A stretch of DNA of 64,000 nt, from the NCBI RefSeq assembly GCF_000517085.1, contig NZ_KI912107.1, positions 4,709,980 to 4,773,979 on the forward strand. The letters run 5' to 3'. The first letter of the stretch is position 1. Each line of letters starts with the position of its first letter. This stretch comes from Saccharicrinis fermentans DSM 9555 = JCM 21142 (lineage in GTDB: Bacteria > Bacteroidota > Bacteroidia > Bacteroidales > Marinilabiliaceae). The translations under genes and the position numbers were made by a program. The notes below the pieces were generated by a model. The model had not been told where the DNA came from. It saw only the letters and a list, made by a program, of their open reading frames with translations, and ran no database searches. Shown piece by piece: positions 18,812 through 27,432 of this stretch.

Positions 18812-19561
18812 TTAAAAACGTTTGTGTTTTAACACGTAGCGTAGGAATTTTAGCGTGATAAAAATGTGATGATACAAGGTAGCAGCCAGGCCATATTGCT
18901 CCACCATAATGAGGAATCGTTCCCTTAAGCCAGGGAGGATGTTTTGCTTGGTGTACCCACCGTCGAGGAAGCGGGAAAGTATCAAGTGTGTGTTACAAAT
19001 AGTTTGGGCCTTTCTCATGGCCAATAGGCACCATTCAAAATCGGCGGAAAAGTGATATTTTAAGTTGTAATGTGTCACCAGTGTTCTTTTTACGATAAAC
19101 GACTGGTGACTGACCAACATTCCTTTTTTTAAGCTTTTCCAGTTGAGAGAATGAGGAGTTTTTAGTCTCCTATTGCCTATGGTATTTCCATCGGGATCTA
19201 TCATCACCGTTTCGCCATAATAAATATCGGCATTGGGCATAGATGCCACTGTGTGTTCAAGCGTTGTAACATCGAATATTTCATCGCCTGAATTTATAAA
19301 CCAAAGATAGTCACCACTGGCCATATTCATTCCTTTGTTCATGGCATCGTAAATGCCTTGATCAGGTTCGCTGATCCAGTGGGTAATAACATGTTTATAT
19401 TGTTGAATAAGAGAAAGTGTTAAATCCTTTGATCCTCCGTCGATAACAATATATTCTATGTTTTTATAACTTTGTTTTTCAATGCTTTTGATGGTGGCTT
19501 CGAGGGTATCTTGCCCATTGTACACCACGGTGATAATAGATATTTTAGGATAAAAGCGCAT
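18812..19561 (-). CDS. Family 2 glycosyltransferase
   Basis: A 249-residue GT-A enzyme. It starts with ISIITVVYNGQDTLEATIKS, carries YIVIDGGSKDLTL (nucleotide-binding Asp) and has SGDYLWFINSGDEIFD in place of the DxD region, with DQGIYDAMNKGM typical of WcaA-like GT2 proteins. It uses a nucleotide-sugar to extend a surface glycan in the cytoplasm. The start codon is 3 bases after the stop of the preceding glycosyltransferase, so the two are co-transcribed and probably act in one pathway (LPS, capsule or exopolysaccharide). Confidence 0.92.
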   Translation of the reverse strand: MRFYPKISIITVVYNGQDTLEATIKSIEKQSYKNIEYIVIDGGSKDLTLSLIQQYKHVITHWISEPDQGIYDAMNKGMNMASGDYLWFINSGDEIFDVTTLEHTVASMPNADIYYGETVMIDPDGNTIGNRRLKTPHSLNWKSLKKGMLVSHQSFIVKRTLVTHYNLKYHFSADFEWCLLAMRKAQTICNTHLILSRFLDGGYTKQNILPGLRERFLIMVEQYGLAATLYHHIFITLKFLRYVLKHKRF

Positions 19562-19564
19562 TTG

Positions 19565-20827
19565 CTAACTAACCAGAGATGTATATAATTCGTTGTATTG
19601 TTTAGCCACTGTATTGTTTGCATATTTTTCTTTGGCAAATGCTGTTGTTGCGTATTTCATATAGTCAGCATTGTTCTCATATAATAAGTGGTAAATGCCC
19701 ATGCCAAAGTCATCACAGTTATTAGCAGTGGCTAAGTATCCTGTTTCTTTGTGTTTGATCATTTCTGGTACACCGCCAGTGTTAAAAGCAACAACAGGAA
19801 CTCCACATGCCAGAGATTCCATGGCTGTATTGGGTAAATTATCCTCCATGGAGGGTAAGGCAAACGCATCTGCACAATTGTACAGGTTGGCTATTTTATT
19901 TTGATCGGATATGAAATCTATTTTATGCCACTTATATGGTAGTTTATTGATTGCTTGTGATTTGCAGTCTCCAAAGGTCACTAATTCGAGCTCCTTTACC
20001 AAGTGAGGGTGTCTAACATCCATAAATTCTAGTGCTTGGATCAATTGTTTGAAACCTTTTCGGGGGTCGTTAATGTTTGCAGCGCCAAATAGCAGTAGTT
20101 TCTTTTTTTGTGGCAGATCAAATTCCTGGCGGCATTGTTGTTTATCTAAACTACAAAATACAGAGGGGTCGATAGGGTTGGGTATATTTATTACAGGGTG
20201 ATTTTGCAATAGAGTACTGTCCTTGGCTGCCTTTTCCATCCATTGGCTACATCCAACCGCATTCATCTGGGTAGTATTCCATAATTTCTTTTTCCGTTGA
20301 AGTATTCTGTGAGAAAGATCTTTTTTACCTGAATTTCGTAGAAATTGGCATTTGCCGCAGCCGTTCATGAAATTTTCGCAGTCACCGGCATAGTGGCATC
20401 CTCCAGTGAAAGGCCACATATCATGTAGTGTCCATACTATCTTTTTATTTAATTTAAACAATTTCTCTAATGATTTTAGCGAAAGAAAGCCTTGGTTTAC
20501 CCAATGTAGATGAATAATATCGGCTTCTTGTACCAAAGGGTGTTTGCTGATATCTATTCCTGAACTGGCAGGCGAAAATTTAAAACGTACTTTTTTATTT
20601 TTCTCATAGGGTAAAAAACAAAGTCGTTCCTTGACAAATCTCCTGAAAGCCTTCTTTTTTTCTTTTTTCGAATGAGCAATGCTTTCAACCTGATTGAATC
20701 CTTCGCTTGATTCTTCAACCAACATCTTTACATCTGTACCGCTTTCTTTAAGGGCATTAAACAGCCTGTAGGCTGCGACAGCCGCACCTCCATTGCTGGT
20801 CGATTTATTAATTATCAGAACTTTCAT
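19565..20827 (-). CDS. Family 4 glycosyltransferase
   Basis: A 420-residue GT-B enzyme. The N-terminal domain begins MKVLIINKSTSNGGAAVAAY, with the family's GG-A loop. HLHWVNQGFLSLKSLEKL and WTLHDMWPFTGGCHYAGDC are typical of Bacteroidota GT4 proteins. The C-terminal domain has NPIDPSVF, LLLFGAANINDPRKGF and the E-x7-E motif in MEDNLPNTAMESLACGVPVV. The cysteine cluster CHYAGDC...CGKC (about residues 150-165) resembles a small metal site seen in this subgroup. It is followed after 3 bases by a GT2 gene. The upstream 255 bases to nadB hold no gene. Confidence 0.92.
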   Translation of the reverse strand: MKVLIINKSTSNGGAAVAAYRLFNALKESGTDVKMLVEESSEGFNQVESIAHSKKEKKKAFRRFVKERLCFLPYEKNKKVRFKFSPASSGIDISKHPLVQEADIIHLHWVNQGFLSLKSLEKLFKLNKKIVWTLHDMWPFTGGCHYAGDCENFMNGCGKCQFLRNSGKKDLSHRILQRKKKLWNTTQMNAVGCSQWMEKAAKDSTLLQNHPVINIPNPIDPSVFCSLDKQQCRQEFDLPQKKKLLLFGAANINDPRKGFKQLIQALEFMDVRHPHLVKELELVTFGDCKSQAINKLPYKWHKIDFISDQNKIANLYNCADAFALPSMEDNLPNTAMESLACGVPVVAFNTGGVPEMIKHKETGYLATANNCDDFGMGIYHLLYENNADYMKYATTAFAKEKYANNTVAKQYNELYTSLVS

Positions 20828-21082
20828 AGTGTGAGATTTTTTTTCATTTATCAGATAAAACGAACCAAGATAACGGTTTATACGTGTGAGAATAATGCGC
20901 TCGTGGTTGGTTTTATCTGTTTAAATTTCAGTAAAATATTGATCGTTAGTTTTTTTCATTCTCCTGTGTGACTTAAATAGGGCTTCTCCTTTTTGGTTAA
21001 ATAAGTAGCTATGTTCATTGAATTAGGATGATATATTAAATTTAGTAACAAAGCTAATTTTATTATGAATCAGGTTTCTGGC

Positions 21083-22657
21083 TTATATTTTGGTTCTTAA
21101 TTTATTGTGGTCGAGCGTGAAGTGTAGCCCTCTACTTTCTTTACGCTTCATGGCCATTCGTATGATTAAGTAGCCAACGTTTATTTTATTTCGCAGCTCA
21201 CACAAATCTTTGGTGACAATGGAATCGTCAAAAAGACGCTCTGTTTCTCGATAGATGAGTTCCAGTCTGTCCAATGCTCTTTTTAGTCGAAGGTTGGAGC
21301 GAACAATGCCAACATAGTTGCTCATGATTTGCTCCACCTCTTTGTTGGTTTGTGTAATCAATACCATTTCTTCGTTGTGGGTTGTTCCCTCGTCGTTCCA
21401 ACTAGGTATTTTTGTTTTATGCTTTATTTTCTTGACTGCTTCAGCTGCATCTTTAGCGGCTACATCGGCGTATACGATTGCTTCGAGTAAAGAGTTACTT
21501 GCTAATCGGTTTGCTCCATGTAAACCTGTTGAAGAACATTCTCCAGCTGCATAAAGGTTAACGATAGAGCTACGGCCTTTTAGGTCTACTTTAATTCCGC
21601 CACACAGATAATGAGCTGCAGGAACTACCGGAATCATCTGTTGGGTAATATCCACTCCAAGTTCCAGACATTTATGGTAGATGGTAGGGAAGTGTTTTTT
21701 TGTTTCCTCTGCATTTTTGTGGGTCACATCCAAGTAAACATAGTCTTCTCCTGTGTTTTTCATTTCATTATCGATGGCGCGGGCTACAATATCGCGGGGT
21801 GCTAGATTGCCTCTAGCGTCGTATTTATTCATAAAGGCAACGCCATCTTTTCTTTTTAAAATAGCGCCGTAACCACGCATGGCTTCTGTAATAAGAAAGG
21901 AAGGACGTTCTTTGGGATTATACAAGGAGGTGGGGTGAAACTGCACAAACTCCATGTTCTCGATGATGCCTTTTGCCCGGTATACCATGGCAATGCCATC
22001 GCCGGTAGCAATTGTTGGATTGGTAGTAGTTTGGTATATGTTACCGATACCACCGGTTGCCATCATTGTTATTTTAGATAGTATGGTGTCTACTTTGCCT
22101 GTTTTTTCATTGAGTACGTAGGCGCCATAACATTCTACATCGGTACGCCAGCGGTAGGTTATTTCGCCTAATTGGTGTTGAGTAATAATGTCAACGGCAT
22201 AGATGTCTTCAGCAAACTCAATGTTTTCATGTGTTTTGGCCTGTTCAATTAAGGCGCGTTGAATTTCAAAGCCGGTGTTGTCGAGGTGGTGAAGAATACG
22301 AAATTCGGAATGACCACCTTCTTTGTGTAAGTCGTATTTTCCTTCTTGTGTCTTGTCAAAGCCTGTGCCCCAATTGATTAGTTGCTTAATTTGTTCAGGT
22401 GCATTTTCAACAACCATTCTAACGGCGTCTGGGTTAGAGAGCTGATCGCCCGCTATCATGGTGTCGTCAATATGTTTTTTAAAATCGTCCGGTTTATACG
22501 TAACAGCAGCAATGCCGCCTTGAGCGTATGTGGTGTTTGTTTCTTCTAGTTTAGTTTTGCTAATGACTAATACTTTACCGTAAGGTGCTACTTTTAAGGC
22601 AAAGCTTAAGCCTGCTATTCCGGAACCTATTACCAGAAAGTCCACTTTCTTTCTCAT
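21083..22657 (-). CDS. nadB: L-aspartate oxidase
   Basis: A 524-residue flavoenzyme that oxidises L-aspartate to iminoaspartate, the first step of de novo NAD synthesis. The ATG at 22657 (MRKKVDFLVIGSGIAGLS) puts the FAD-binding GxGxxG at the usual place, and an upstream extension is unlikely. Hallmarks are TYAQGGIAAV, HKEGGHSEFRILHH, FVQFHPTSLY, RGYGAILKRKDG, CGGIKVDLKGRSS and AAGECSSTGLHGANRLASNS. The C-terminal helical domain is complete. nadA and nadC are not adjacent. In Bacteroidota this enzyme uses fumarate or oxygen as acceptor. Confidence 0.96.
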   Translation of the reverse strand: MRKKVDFLVIGSGIAGLSFALKVAPYGKVLVISKTKLEETNTTYAQGGIAAVTYKPDDFKKHIDDTMIAGDQLSNPDAVRMVVENAPEQIKQLINWGTGFDKTQEGKYDLHKEGGHSEFRILHHLDNTGFEIQRALIEQAKTHENIEFAEDIYAVDIITQHQLGEITYRWRTDVECYGAYVLNEKTGKVDTILSKITMMATGGIGNIYQTTTNPTIATGDGIAMVYRAKGIIENMEFVQFHPTSLYNPKERPSFLITEAMRGYGAILKRKDGVAFMNKYDARGNLAPRDIVARAIDNEMKNTGEDYVYLDVTHKNAEETKKHFPTIYHKCLELGVDITQQMIPVVPAAHYLCGGIKVDLKGRSSIVNLYAAGECSSTGLHGANRLASNSLLEAIVYADVAAKDAAEAVKKIKHKTKIPSWNDEGTTHNEEMVLITQTNKEVEQIMSNYVGIVRSNLRLKRALDRLELIYRETERLFDDSIVTKDLCELRNKINVGYLIIRMAMKRKESRGLHFTLDHNKLRTKI

Positions 22658-22718
22658 CCTAATATGTTTTTGCTCTCCTAGTGTCTTTTGGGGACACAAA
22701 TGTTAATCAATACGAAAA

Positions 22719-22787
22719 CAAATATAGCTATTTCAATAATCCTATATCCGAATTAATTCGGAAAAAAAGAATTTTGGGTTATTTTTG
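22719..22787. promoter_or_regulatory. Divergent intergenic region with candidate -7 elements (nadB / glyS)
   Basis: The 313 bases between the divergent nadB and glyS genes hold no ORF. TATATTTG on the minus strand (22719-22726) and TATTTTTG on the plus strand (22780-22787) match the Bacteroidota -7 consensus TAnnTTTG. No clear -33 element is visible at the expected distance for either, so both are candidates only. Confidence 0.3.
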
Positions 22788-22970
22788 CATGAAATAATTA
22801 GCAAAACACCGAATTTGAATGGTTTAGAAACGGTGATAATTAAAAATAAAATATAATAATAAATACAGATTCGGGGTAAGTCAGCATAATGTTCTTTTCT
22901 TGTCAGCTAATTAATGTGCTAGGCGAGATATTGGTTCGCTCCATTTCTATAAATTAATCATCTATTTAAT

Positions 22971-24524
22971 ATGGCTCAGGAAGATGTTTTTAAAAAATTA
23001 GTGGCCCACTGCAAAGAGTACGGGTTTGTGTTTCAATCAAGTGAGATCTACGATGGGTTGGGAGCAGTGTATGATTACGGCCAGTTGGGTGTTGAACTAA
23101 AAAACAACATAAAAAAGTACTGGTACGATGCCATGGTTAAGCTCAATGAAAATGTGGTAGGACTGGATTCTGCCATTTTTATGCACCCTACCACTTGGAA
23201 GGCTTCAGGACATGTTGACGCTTTTAATGATCCCTTGATTGACAATAAGGATAGCAAGAAACGCTATCGAGCTGATGTATTGATTGAGGACTTAATACAA
23301 AAGATTGAAGGCAAAATAGAAAAAGAAGTAACCAAAGCAAAGAAACGGTTTGGGGAATCTTTTGATGAGGCGCAGTTTAAGAGTACGAACCCACGTGTTT
23401 TGGCTAATCAGGAAAAGATTAATACCATCCATACACGTTTTGCCAAGGCCTTAAATGATAATGATCTGGAAGATTTAAAACAGATTATTATTGATTATGA
23501 TGTGGTATGTCCTATTTCAGGAACTAAAAACTGGACGGATGTGCGTCAGTTTAACTTGATGTTTGCCACTGAAATGGGATCGACAGCTGATGGTGCTAAT
23601 ACGATTTATCTGCGTCCGGAAACGGCTCAAGGTATCTTTGTCAACTTCTTGAATGTGCAGAAAACCGGACGGATGAAGATTCCTTTTGGTATTGCGCAGA
23701 TTGGAAAAGCTTTTCGTAATGAAATCGTAGCGCGTCAGTTTATTTTCCGCATGCGTGAGTTTGAACAGATGGAGATGCAGTTTTTTGTACGTCCTGGCGA
23801 AGAGATGAAATGGTTTGAGTATTGGAAAGACTTCCGTATGAAATGGCATAAGTCGTTGGGTATGGGAGATGAGAAGTACCGTTACCACGATCATGAAAAA
23901 TTGGCGCATTATGCCAATGCAGCTACAGATATTGAATACCGTATGCCATTTGGATTTAAAGAGGTAGAGGGTATTCACTCGCGTACCGATTTTGATTTGA
24001 GCCAACATCAGGAGCATTCAGGTAAAAAGTTACAGTATTTCGATCCTGAATTAAACAAAAACTATGTTCCTTATGTGGTGGAGACATCCATTGGCGTGGA
24101 TCGTATGTTTTTGAGTATCATGGCCGGTGCATATACCGAAGATGAGGTGGAGGATGCAAAGGGCAGGAAGGAAACACGTGTGATGCTAAAATTGCCAGCA
24201 GCTTTGGCTCCTGTAAAAATGGCTGTGTTGCCTTTACTAAAAAAGGATGGTTTGCCCGAAAAAGCGCGTGAGATTGTGAATACCTTGAAATTTGATTATA
24301 ATCTGCAATACGATGAGAAAGACTCCATCGGGAAACGCTATCGTCGTCAGGATGCTATCGGAACACCTTTCTGTATCACCGTGGATCATCAAACATTAGA
24401 GGATCATACAGTAACTATTCGTTATCGTGATACGATGGAGCAAGAACGGGTGGCTATTGCTGATCTGGAAAAAATATTGGAAGAAAAGGTAAGTATGAAA
24501 AATTTATTTAAGCAGCTTGTTTAG
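22971..24524 (+). CDS. glyS: Glycyl-tRNA synthetase (homodimeric, class II)
   Basis: A 517-residue alpha2-type glycyl-tRNA synthetase, as used by Bacteroidota, in place of the alpha/beta form of many proteobacteria. Class II motifs appear in order. Motif 1 region: GLGAVYDYGQLGVELKNNIK. A long insertion with ISGTKNWTDVRQFNLMF. Motif 2: GIAQIGKAFRNEIVARQFIFR. Motif 3: VVETSIGVDRMFLSIM. The C-terminal anticodon-binding domain begins near LPLLKKDGLPEKAREIV and includes GKRYRRQDAIGTPFCITVD. It charges tRNA-Gly in the cytoplasm. It ends just before a bidirectional terminator. Confidence 0.97.
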   Translation: MAQEDVFKKLVAHCKEYGFVFQSSEIYDGLGAVYDYGQLGVELKNNIKKYWYDAMVKLNENVVGLDSAIFMHPTTWKASGHVDAFNDPLIDNKDSKKRYRADVLIEDLIQKIEGKIEKEVTKAKKRFGESFDEAQFKSTNPRVLANQEKINTIHTRFAKALNDNDLEDLKQIIIDYDVVCPISGTKNWTDVRQFNLMFATEMGSTADGANTIYLRPETAQGIFVNFLNVQKTGRMKIPFGIAQIGKAFRNEIVARQFIFRMREFEQMEMQFFVRPGEEMKWFEYWKDFRMKWHKSLGMGDEKYRYHDHEKLAHYANAATDIEYRMPFGFKEVEGIHSRTDFDLSQHQEHSGKKLQYFDPELNKNYVPYVVETSIGVDRMFLSIMAGAYTEDEVEDAKGRKETRVMLKLPAALAPVKMAVLPLLKKDGLPEKAREIVNTLKFDYNLQYDEKDSIGKRYRRQDAIGTPFCITVDHQTLEDHTVTIRYRDTMEQERVAIADLEKILEEKVSMKNLFKQLV

Positions 24525-24543
24525 TGGTTAATCTACGAATAAT

Positions 24544-24573
24544 AAAAAAGCAGCCCCAGAGCTGCTTTTTTTA
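24544..24573 (+). terminator. Bidirectional terminator between glyS and LipL32-like gene
   Basis: AAAAAGCAGC and GCTGCTTTTTTT form a 9-10-bp stem around CCCAGA. T runs occur on both strands, so it can end both the glyS transcript and the convergent gene at 24593. Confidence 0.88.
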
Positions 24574-24592
24574 TTCTATTATTCTGCAAATA

Positions 24593-25285
24593 TTATTCAT
24601 TTATCTGCGTTAATAATTCATCGATTGTTTTAGCGATTCCTACACCAGGTAAGGCCACAGGAGTTGCTACTTGAGCCAAAAATGTACCATTTACTTCACC
24701 TTTTTTATAGGTGGTAAAGCCAATTCGGTATAGACCAACTGATAGAGCTTTCAATGGATCACCGGCTTTACTTTTATATCTTAATAATGAGTTATATTTT
24801 CTTCCGGCCGGATTTTTTGGCATTTCACTGCTATCATCATTTCTGCTTAAGACTGTCCATTTAGCATCTTTGACACCCTCTGCAGAGATTTTATCTTTTG
24901 TTAAGATGTTTGATTTTTCAATGGTGATATAGGTGTCAAAATAGTCTTTAGAATCTTTGTTTTCAGTGTATCCTTTAGATTCTATGGCATTTTTTATCTT
25001 TGTAGATCCTACAGGTGACATCATTCTGACACCTATTTCGGGGGCTACTGCAGGAACCCATAGGTAGATGTAGTAAAATTTCTTACCATCTACTACTGCG
25101 TCTTCGGTGTTTGGAGCAGCAAAACCTAAGTATGTAACAACATCGGTATATGGTACAGCCACTGTTTTGGGACCCACTTTTTTCGTTGTAAGGCTACCAA
25201 ATTTTCCTAATTTTTGTGCCGATACATTACTTAAAGTAAGGGCTGCGATCAAGGTAATTCCTAAAATGGTTAAAGTTTTTTTCAT
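24593..25285 (-). CDS. LipL32-like secreted surface protein
   Basis: About 230 residues from MKKTLTILGITLIAALTLS, a signal peptide ending near SAQ and apparently cleaved by signal peptidase I, with no lipobox Cys. The mature part follows Leptospira LipL32 from memory: YYIYLWVPAVAPEIGVRMMS (LipL32 has [20 protein letters not shown]), YFDTYITIE, RKYNSLLRYK and GLYRIGFTTYKKGEVNGTF (LipL32 has GLYRISFTTYKPGEVKGSF). LipL32 is the major outer-membrane protein of pathogenic leptospires, with a calcium-binding jelly-roll fold. The function in Bacteroidota is unknown. The acidic calcium loop cannot be judged by eye. Single gene, convergent with glyS. Confidence 0.82.
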   Translation of the reverse strand: MKKTLTILGITLIAALTLSNVSAQKLGKFGSLTTKKVGPKTVAVPYTDVVTYLGFAAPNTEDAVVDGKKFYYIYLWVPAVAPEIGVRMMSPVGSTKIKNAIESKGYTENKDSKDYFDTYITIEKSNILTKDKISAEGVKDAKWTVLSRNDDSSEMPKNPAGRKYNSLLRYKSKAGDPLKALSVGLYRIGFTTYKKGEVNGTFLAQVATPVALPGVGIAKTIDELLTQINE

Positions 25286-25438
25286 TTTCATTTGTTTATA
25301 GTGTTTGTTAATGCGGATTCTGGGCTCCACATTTCTTTTGTCCATGCATTGCTACTATCCTAATCTATTCACAAATTGTCTATGATGAATCTAAATTATT
25401 AAAAAAACAAATATCACTTTCCATATGATTAAGCAAGG

Positions 25439-25503
25439 ATCATATGGAACTCGCCAATATGAATCATTTCCCTTGTGTGTGAAATAATTCTCATGGCTCG
25501 TTT
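25439..25503. repeat. Palindromic intergenic repeat, copy 3
   Basis: ATCATATGGAACTCGCC, a central CCCTTGTGTGTGAAATAATTC, then TCATGGCTCGTTTC. The arms are an imperfect inverted repeat (TCATATGgAaCtcGCC against GGCTCGTTTCATATGA in copy 4). It sits about 150 bases upstream of the LipL32-like gene. The rest of the 25,286-25,721 gap, including a very AT-rich part near 25,600-25,720, shows no gene. Confidence 0.8.
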
Positions 25504-25721
25504 CTAGTTTTAATTTAGTTTACTGTTTCTGTAAACTGAAAAAGCTCCGCTCTGTCTTTTCTTTTTTAGATTCTTATTACGACAATTCATGAATAAATCA
25601 GTCAATAAGTAGGATTTGTGTAAATGTAATTATATTTATGATGAAATATAATACATTGTAAAAATGATGATATATGAATAAATCGTATTAATAAAACGAT
25701 TTATGCTGTCAAATATATAAA

Positions 25722-26603
25722 TTATTTATTATAATCAATATGAAGTTTTTTATTTTTTATTTTTCGTCCGTTGGGTCTATATTCTGTTTTGTCAATTATT
25801 TGGTTGTTTTCGTAATAGCCTTCTTTTTTTAGCGTGCCGTCTTTGTAATAAAGTTTGAAAGGTCCATTCTTTTGACCGTTTTTATAAGATATTTCTTTCT
25901 TTAGTGTACCATCTTCGTTTTTGTAAGTCCATAAACCATTTTTTTTGCCATCACTATAAAAACCCTTGAGGATACATGTGTCATTATCAGCTATTCTAGT
26001 GAATTTTCCAATTTGTATTCCATTTTTAAATTGGCTGTATTGGGTGTAGCTGCCTGCGCTGTTCCAATAATGTTGCACCCAAATGCTATCTGCTTTACCA
26101 TCTTTGTAAAATGTTTCTTGACTTATTTTACCTGTTTCAGTGTTGTATCTACGAAAAAAACCATTTTCAATTCCCATAGTAAATTCTTGTTGGGTTTCAA
26201 TTTTACCATTTTGATTATAGGTTGTGAATAAACCATCGAGTTTTCCTTTGGTATATTCACCGGATGAAATCATTCTGCCTTGAAATTCATATTTTTTGCA
26301 TAGTCCATCTCTATAACCGTTCACATAATTGGCAGAATCTCGAAGTGTGTTGTTTTTGAAGTATTGGTAATTGCCGTGGTACATGCCATTTTTAAAAGAG
26401 GCGATAATGTACGCTGAATTATATCCATCAATAATTCGGTGTTTTCCTTCCAATGGTGTTTTGTTCTCGTTTAATTCTCGGTATAGAAGGCGATTGTCGC
26501 CATAATTAATGACTGAAATTTCTTGTATTTCAAGTGAAGTTTCTTGCGCTAAGCTATACAAGCTAATAAATAAAAATGCAATGATTAAATTTTGTGTTTT
26601 CAT
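25722..26603 (-). CDS. MORN-repeat (YwqK-like) exported protein
   Basis: 293 residues with a signal peptide (MKTQNLIIAFLFISLYSLAQ) and then repeated MORN-variant units of about 22 residues, for example FKNGMYHGNYQYFKNNTLRD, VNGYRDGLCKKYEFQGRMIS, FYSDGKKNGLWTYKNEDGTL and YKNGQKNGPFKLYYKDGTLK. Databases often label this group 'YwqK family antitoxin', but no toxin gene is adjacent here and the label says little. The protein is probably periplasmic or surface exposed and may act as a binding scaffold. A copy of the palindromic repeat sits 25 bases upstream of the start. Confidence 0.85.
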   Translation of the reverse strand: MKTQNLIIAFLFISLYSLAQETSLEIQEISVINYGDNRLLYRELNENKTPLEGKHRIIDGYNSAYIIASFKNGMYHGNYQYFKNNTLRDSANYVNGYRDGLCKKYEFQGRMISSGEYTKGKLDGLFTTYNQNGKIETQQEFTMGIENGFFRRYNTETGKISQETFYKDGKADSIWVQHYWNSAGSYTQYSQFKNGIQIGKFTRIADNDTCILKGFYSDGKKNGLWTYKNEDGTLKKEISYKNGQKNGPFKLYYKDGTLKKEGYYENNQIIDKTEYRPNGRKIKNKKLHIDYNK

Positions 26604-26627
26604 ATGTTTACAATTTGTTTCTTAATG

Positions 26628-26697
26628 GTCATATGGAACTCGCCGTGATAATCATTCACCTGTGTGAGAGATCACTCTCATGGCTCGTTTCATATGA
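26628..26697. repeat. Palindromic intergenic repeat, copy 4 (best conserved)
   Basis: GTCATATGGAACTCGCC at the left and GGCTCGTTTCATATGATT at the right are near-perfect inverted arms around TTCACCTGTGTGAGAGATCA. It lies immediately upstream of the MORN-repeat gene, in the same orientation relative to the gene as the other copies. To its right, 26,713-26,790 resembles the end of the framing repeat near 35,080-35,150. Confidence 0.85.
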
Positions 26698-26968
26698 TTA
26701 AATTTTTCTGTCTGGCAATATTGTAAGCTATTAATTACAATATTTTTGTATTCGTTTAGGGTAAATACATTTAACCACTCCACTATAGTAAAACTGACAA
26801 AGTAAAATCCTTCTGTTTTTATGCTAGTTTAGTATGTTCTATATCATATGACACAATCGTGTGATAGCGGAGATGTTGTGGAAATTACAACAACGACACA
26901 ATAGAAGGCAAAGGGACATAGATTTCTGTTATTTAAAAAGTTAAATCTGTTAAAGTAGAACTAAATTG

Positions 26969-27010
26969 AAGTTTAAAGACTTCTTTAATAAAAACATTGC
27001 TGCACTATAA
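26969..27010 (+). pseudogene. 3' fragment of an XRE-type regulator gene
   Basis: Fourteen codons reading KFKDFFNKNIAAL-stop match exactly the end of the XRE genes at 40521-40823 and, in a shifted frame, 35161-35426. They are followed by the same kind of terminator. No upstream part remains. It marks the left edge of the effector array. Confidence 0.7.
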
Positions 27011-27012
27011 TA

Positions 27013-27041
27013 AAAAAGCCTGAGCAATCGGGCTTTTTTAT
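27013..27041. terminator. Bidirectional terminator at left edge of effector array
   Basis: AAAAAAGCCTGA and TCGGGCTTTTTT pair around GCAA, with A/T runs on both sides. It would stop the minus-strand I7 transcript. Related hairpins follow the XRE fragments at 35431 and 40828. Confidence 0.85.
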
Positions 27042-27046
27042 TTAAT

Positions 27047-27430
27047 CTATTTTAGAACCCCTGCCATATTAGGCACAGTATATTTAGCAAATATCCATAC
27101 TGTTAAAAATATATATAAAGAAATACTTATAAAACCAATAGCTGAGGCGTGCTTACTTTCTCTTTGAAACTTCTCAATAATTTTTAAATATCTCCCCTTA
27201 TGATAAAAATACAAGAAGTGCAGGGCAGTAAAAAAAACGCCATAAGAAATTGTGATTGGCTTAGTAAAAAAAGCTGATAATTTTTCATTTTGTATTACAT
27301 AATCAATAACAGTAAAGCTGTTGAATAAAAATAACCAACATAAAACTATTACTGTTATAAAACATGGCGATTCATCAAAAGCGCTTAGTATCTGATAAAC
27401 CTTATAAAATATATAATCGTATATTTTCAT
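27047..27430 (-). CDS. I7: putative membrane immunity protein
   Basis: 127 residues from MKIYDYIFYKVY; the ATG at 27430 begins 2 bases after the likely stop of effector E7. Three or four hydrophobic helices: CFITVIVLCWLFLFNSF, ITISYGVFFTALHFLYF and ASAIGFISISLYIFLTVWIF. I recognise no family. Position directly downstream of a toxin-tip gene, and the inner-membrane topology shared with I1, I4, I5 and I6, are the reasons to call it an immunity protein, which would protect against a periplasm- or membrane-acting toxin. The gene looks intact while its effector is broken. Confidence 0.55.
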   Translation of the reverse strand: MKIYDYIFYKVYQILSAFDESPCFITVIVLCWLFLFNSFTVIDYVIQNEKLSAFFTKPITISYGVFFTALHFLYFYHKGRYLKIIEKFQRESKHASAIGFISISLYIFLTVWIFAKYTVPNMAGVLK

Positions 27431-27432
27431 TT

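Noticed and set aside
25722-26603. Reading the MORN protein as a true antitoxin
   Set aside because: The 'YwqK antitoxin' name is inherited in databases; no toxin gene is adjacent and the protein has a signal peptide.
26628-26697. CRISPR repeat
   Set aside because: The repeats are single, kilobases apart, palindromic and without spacers or cas genes.
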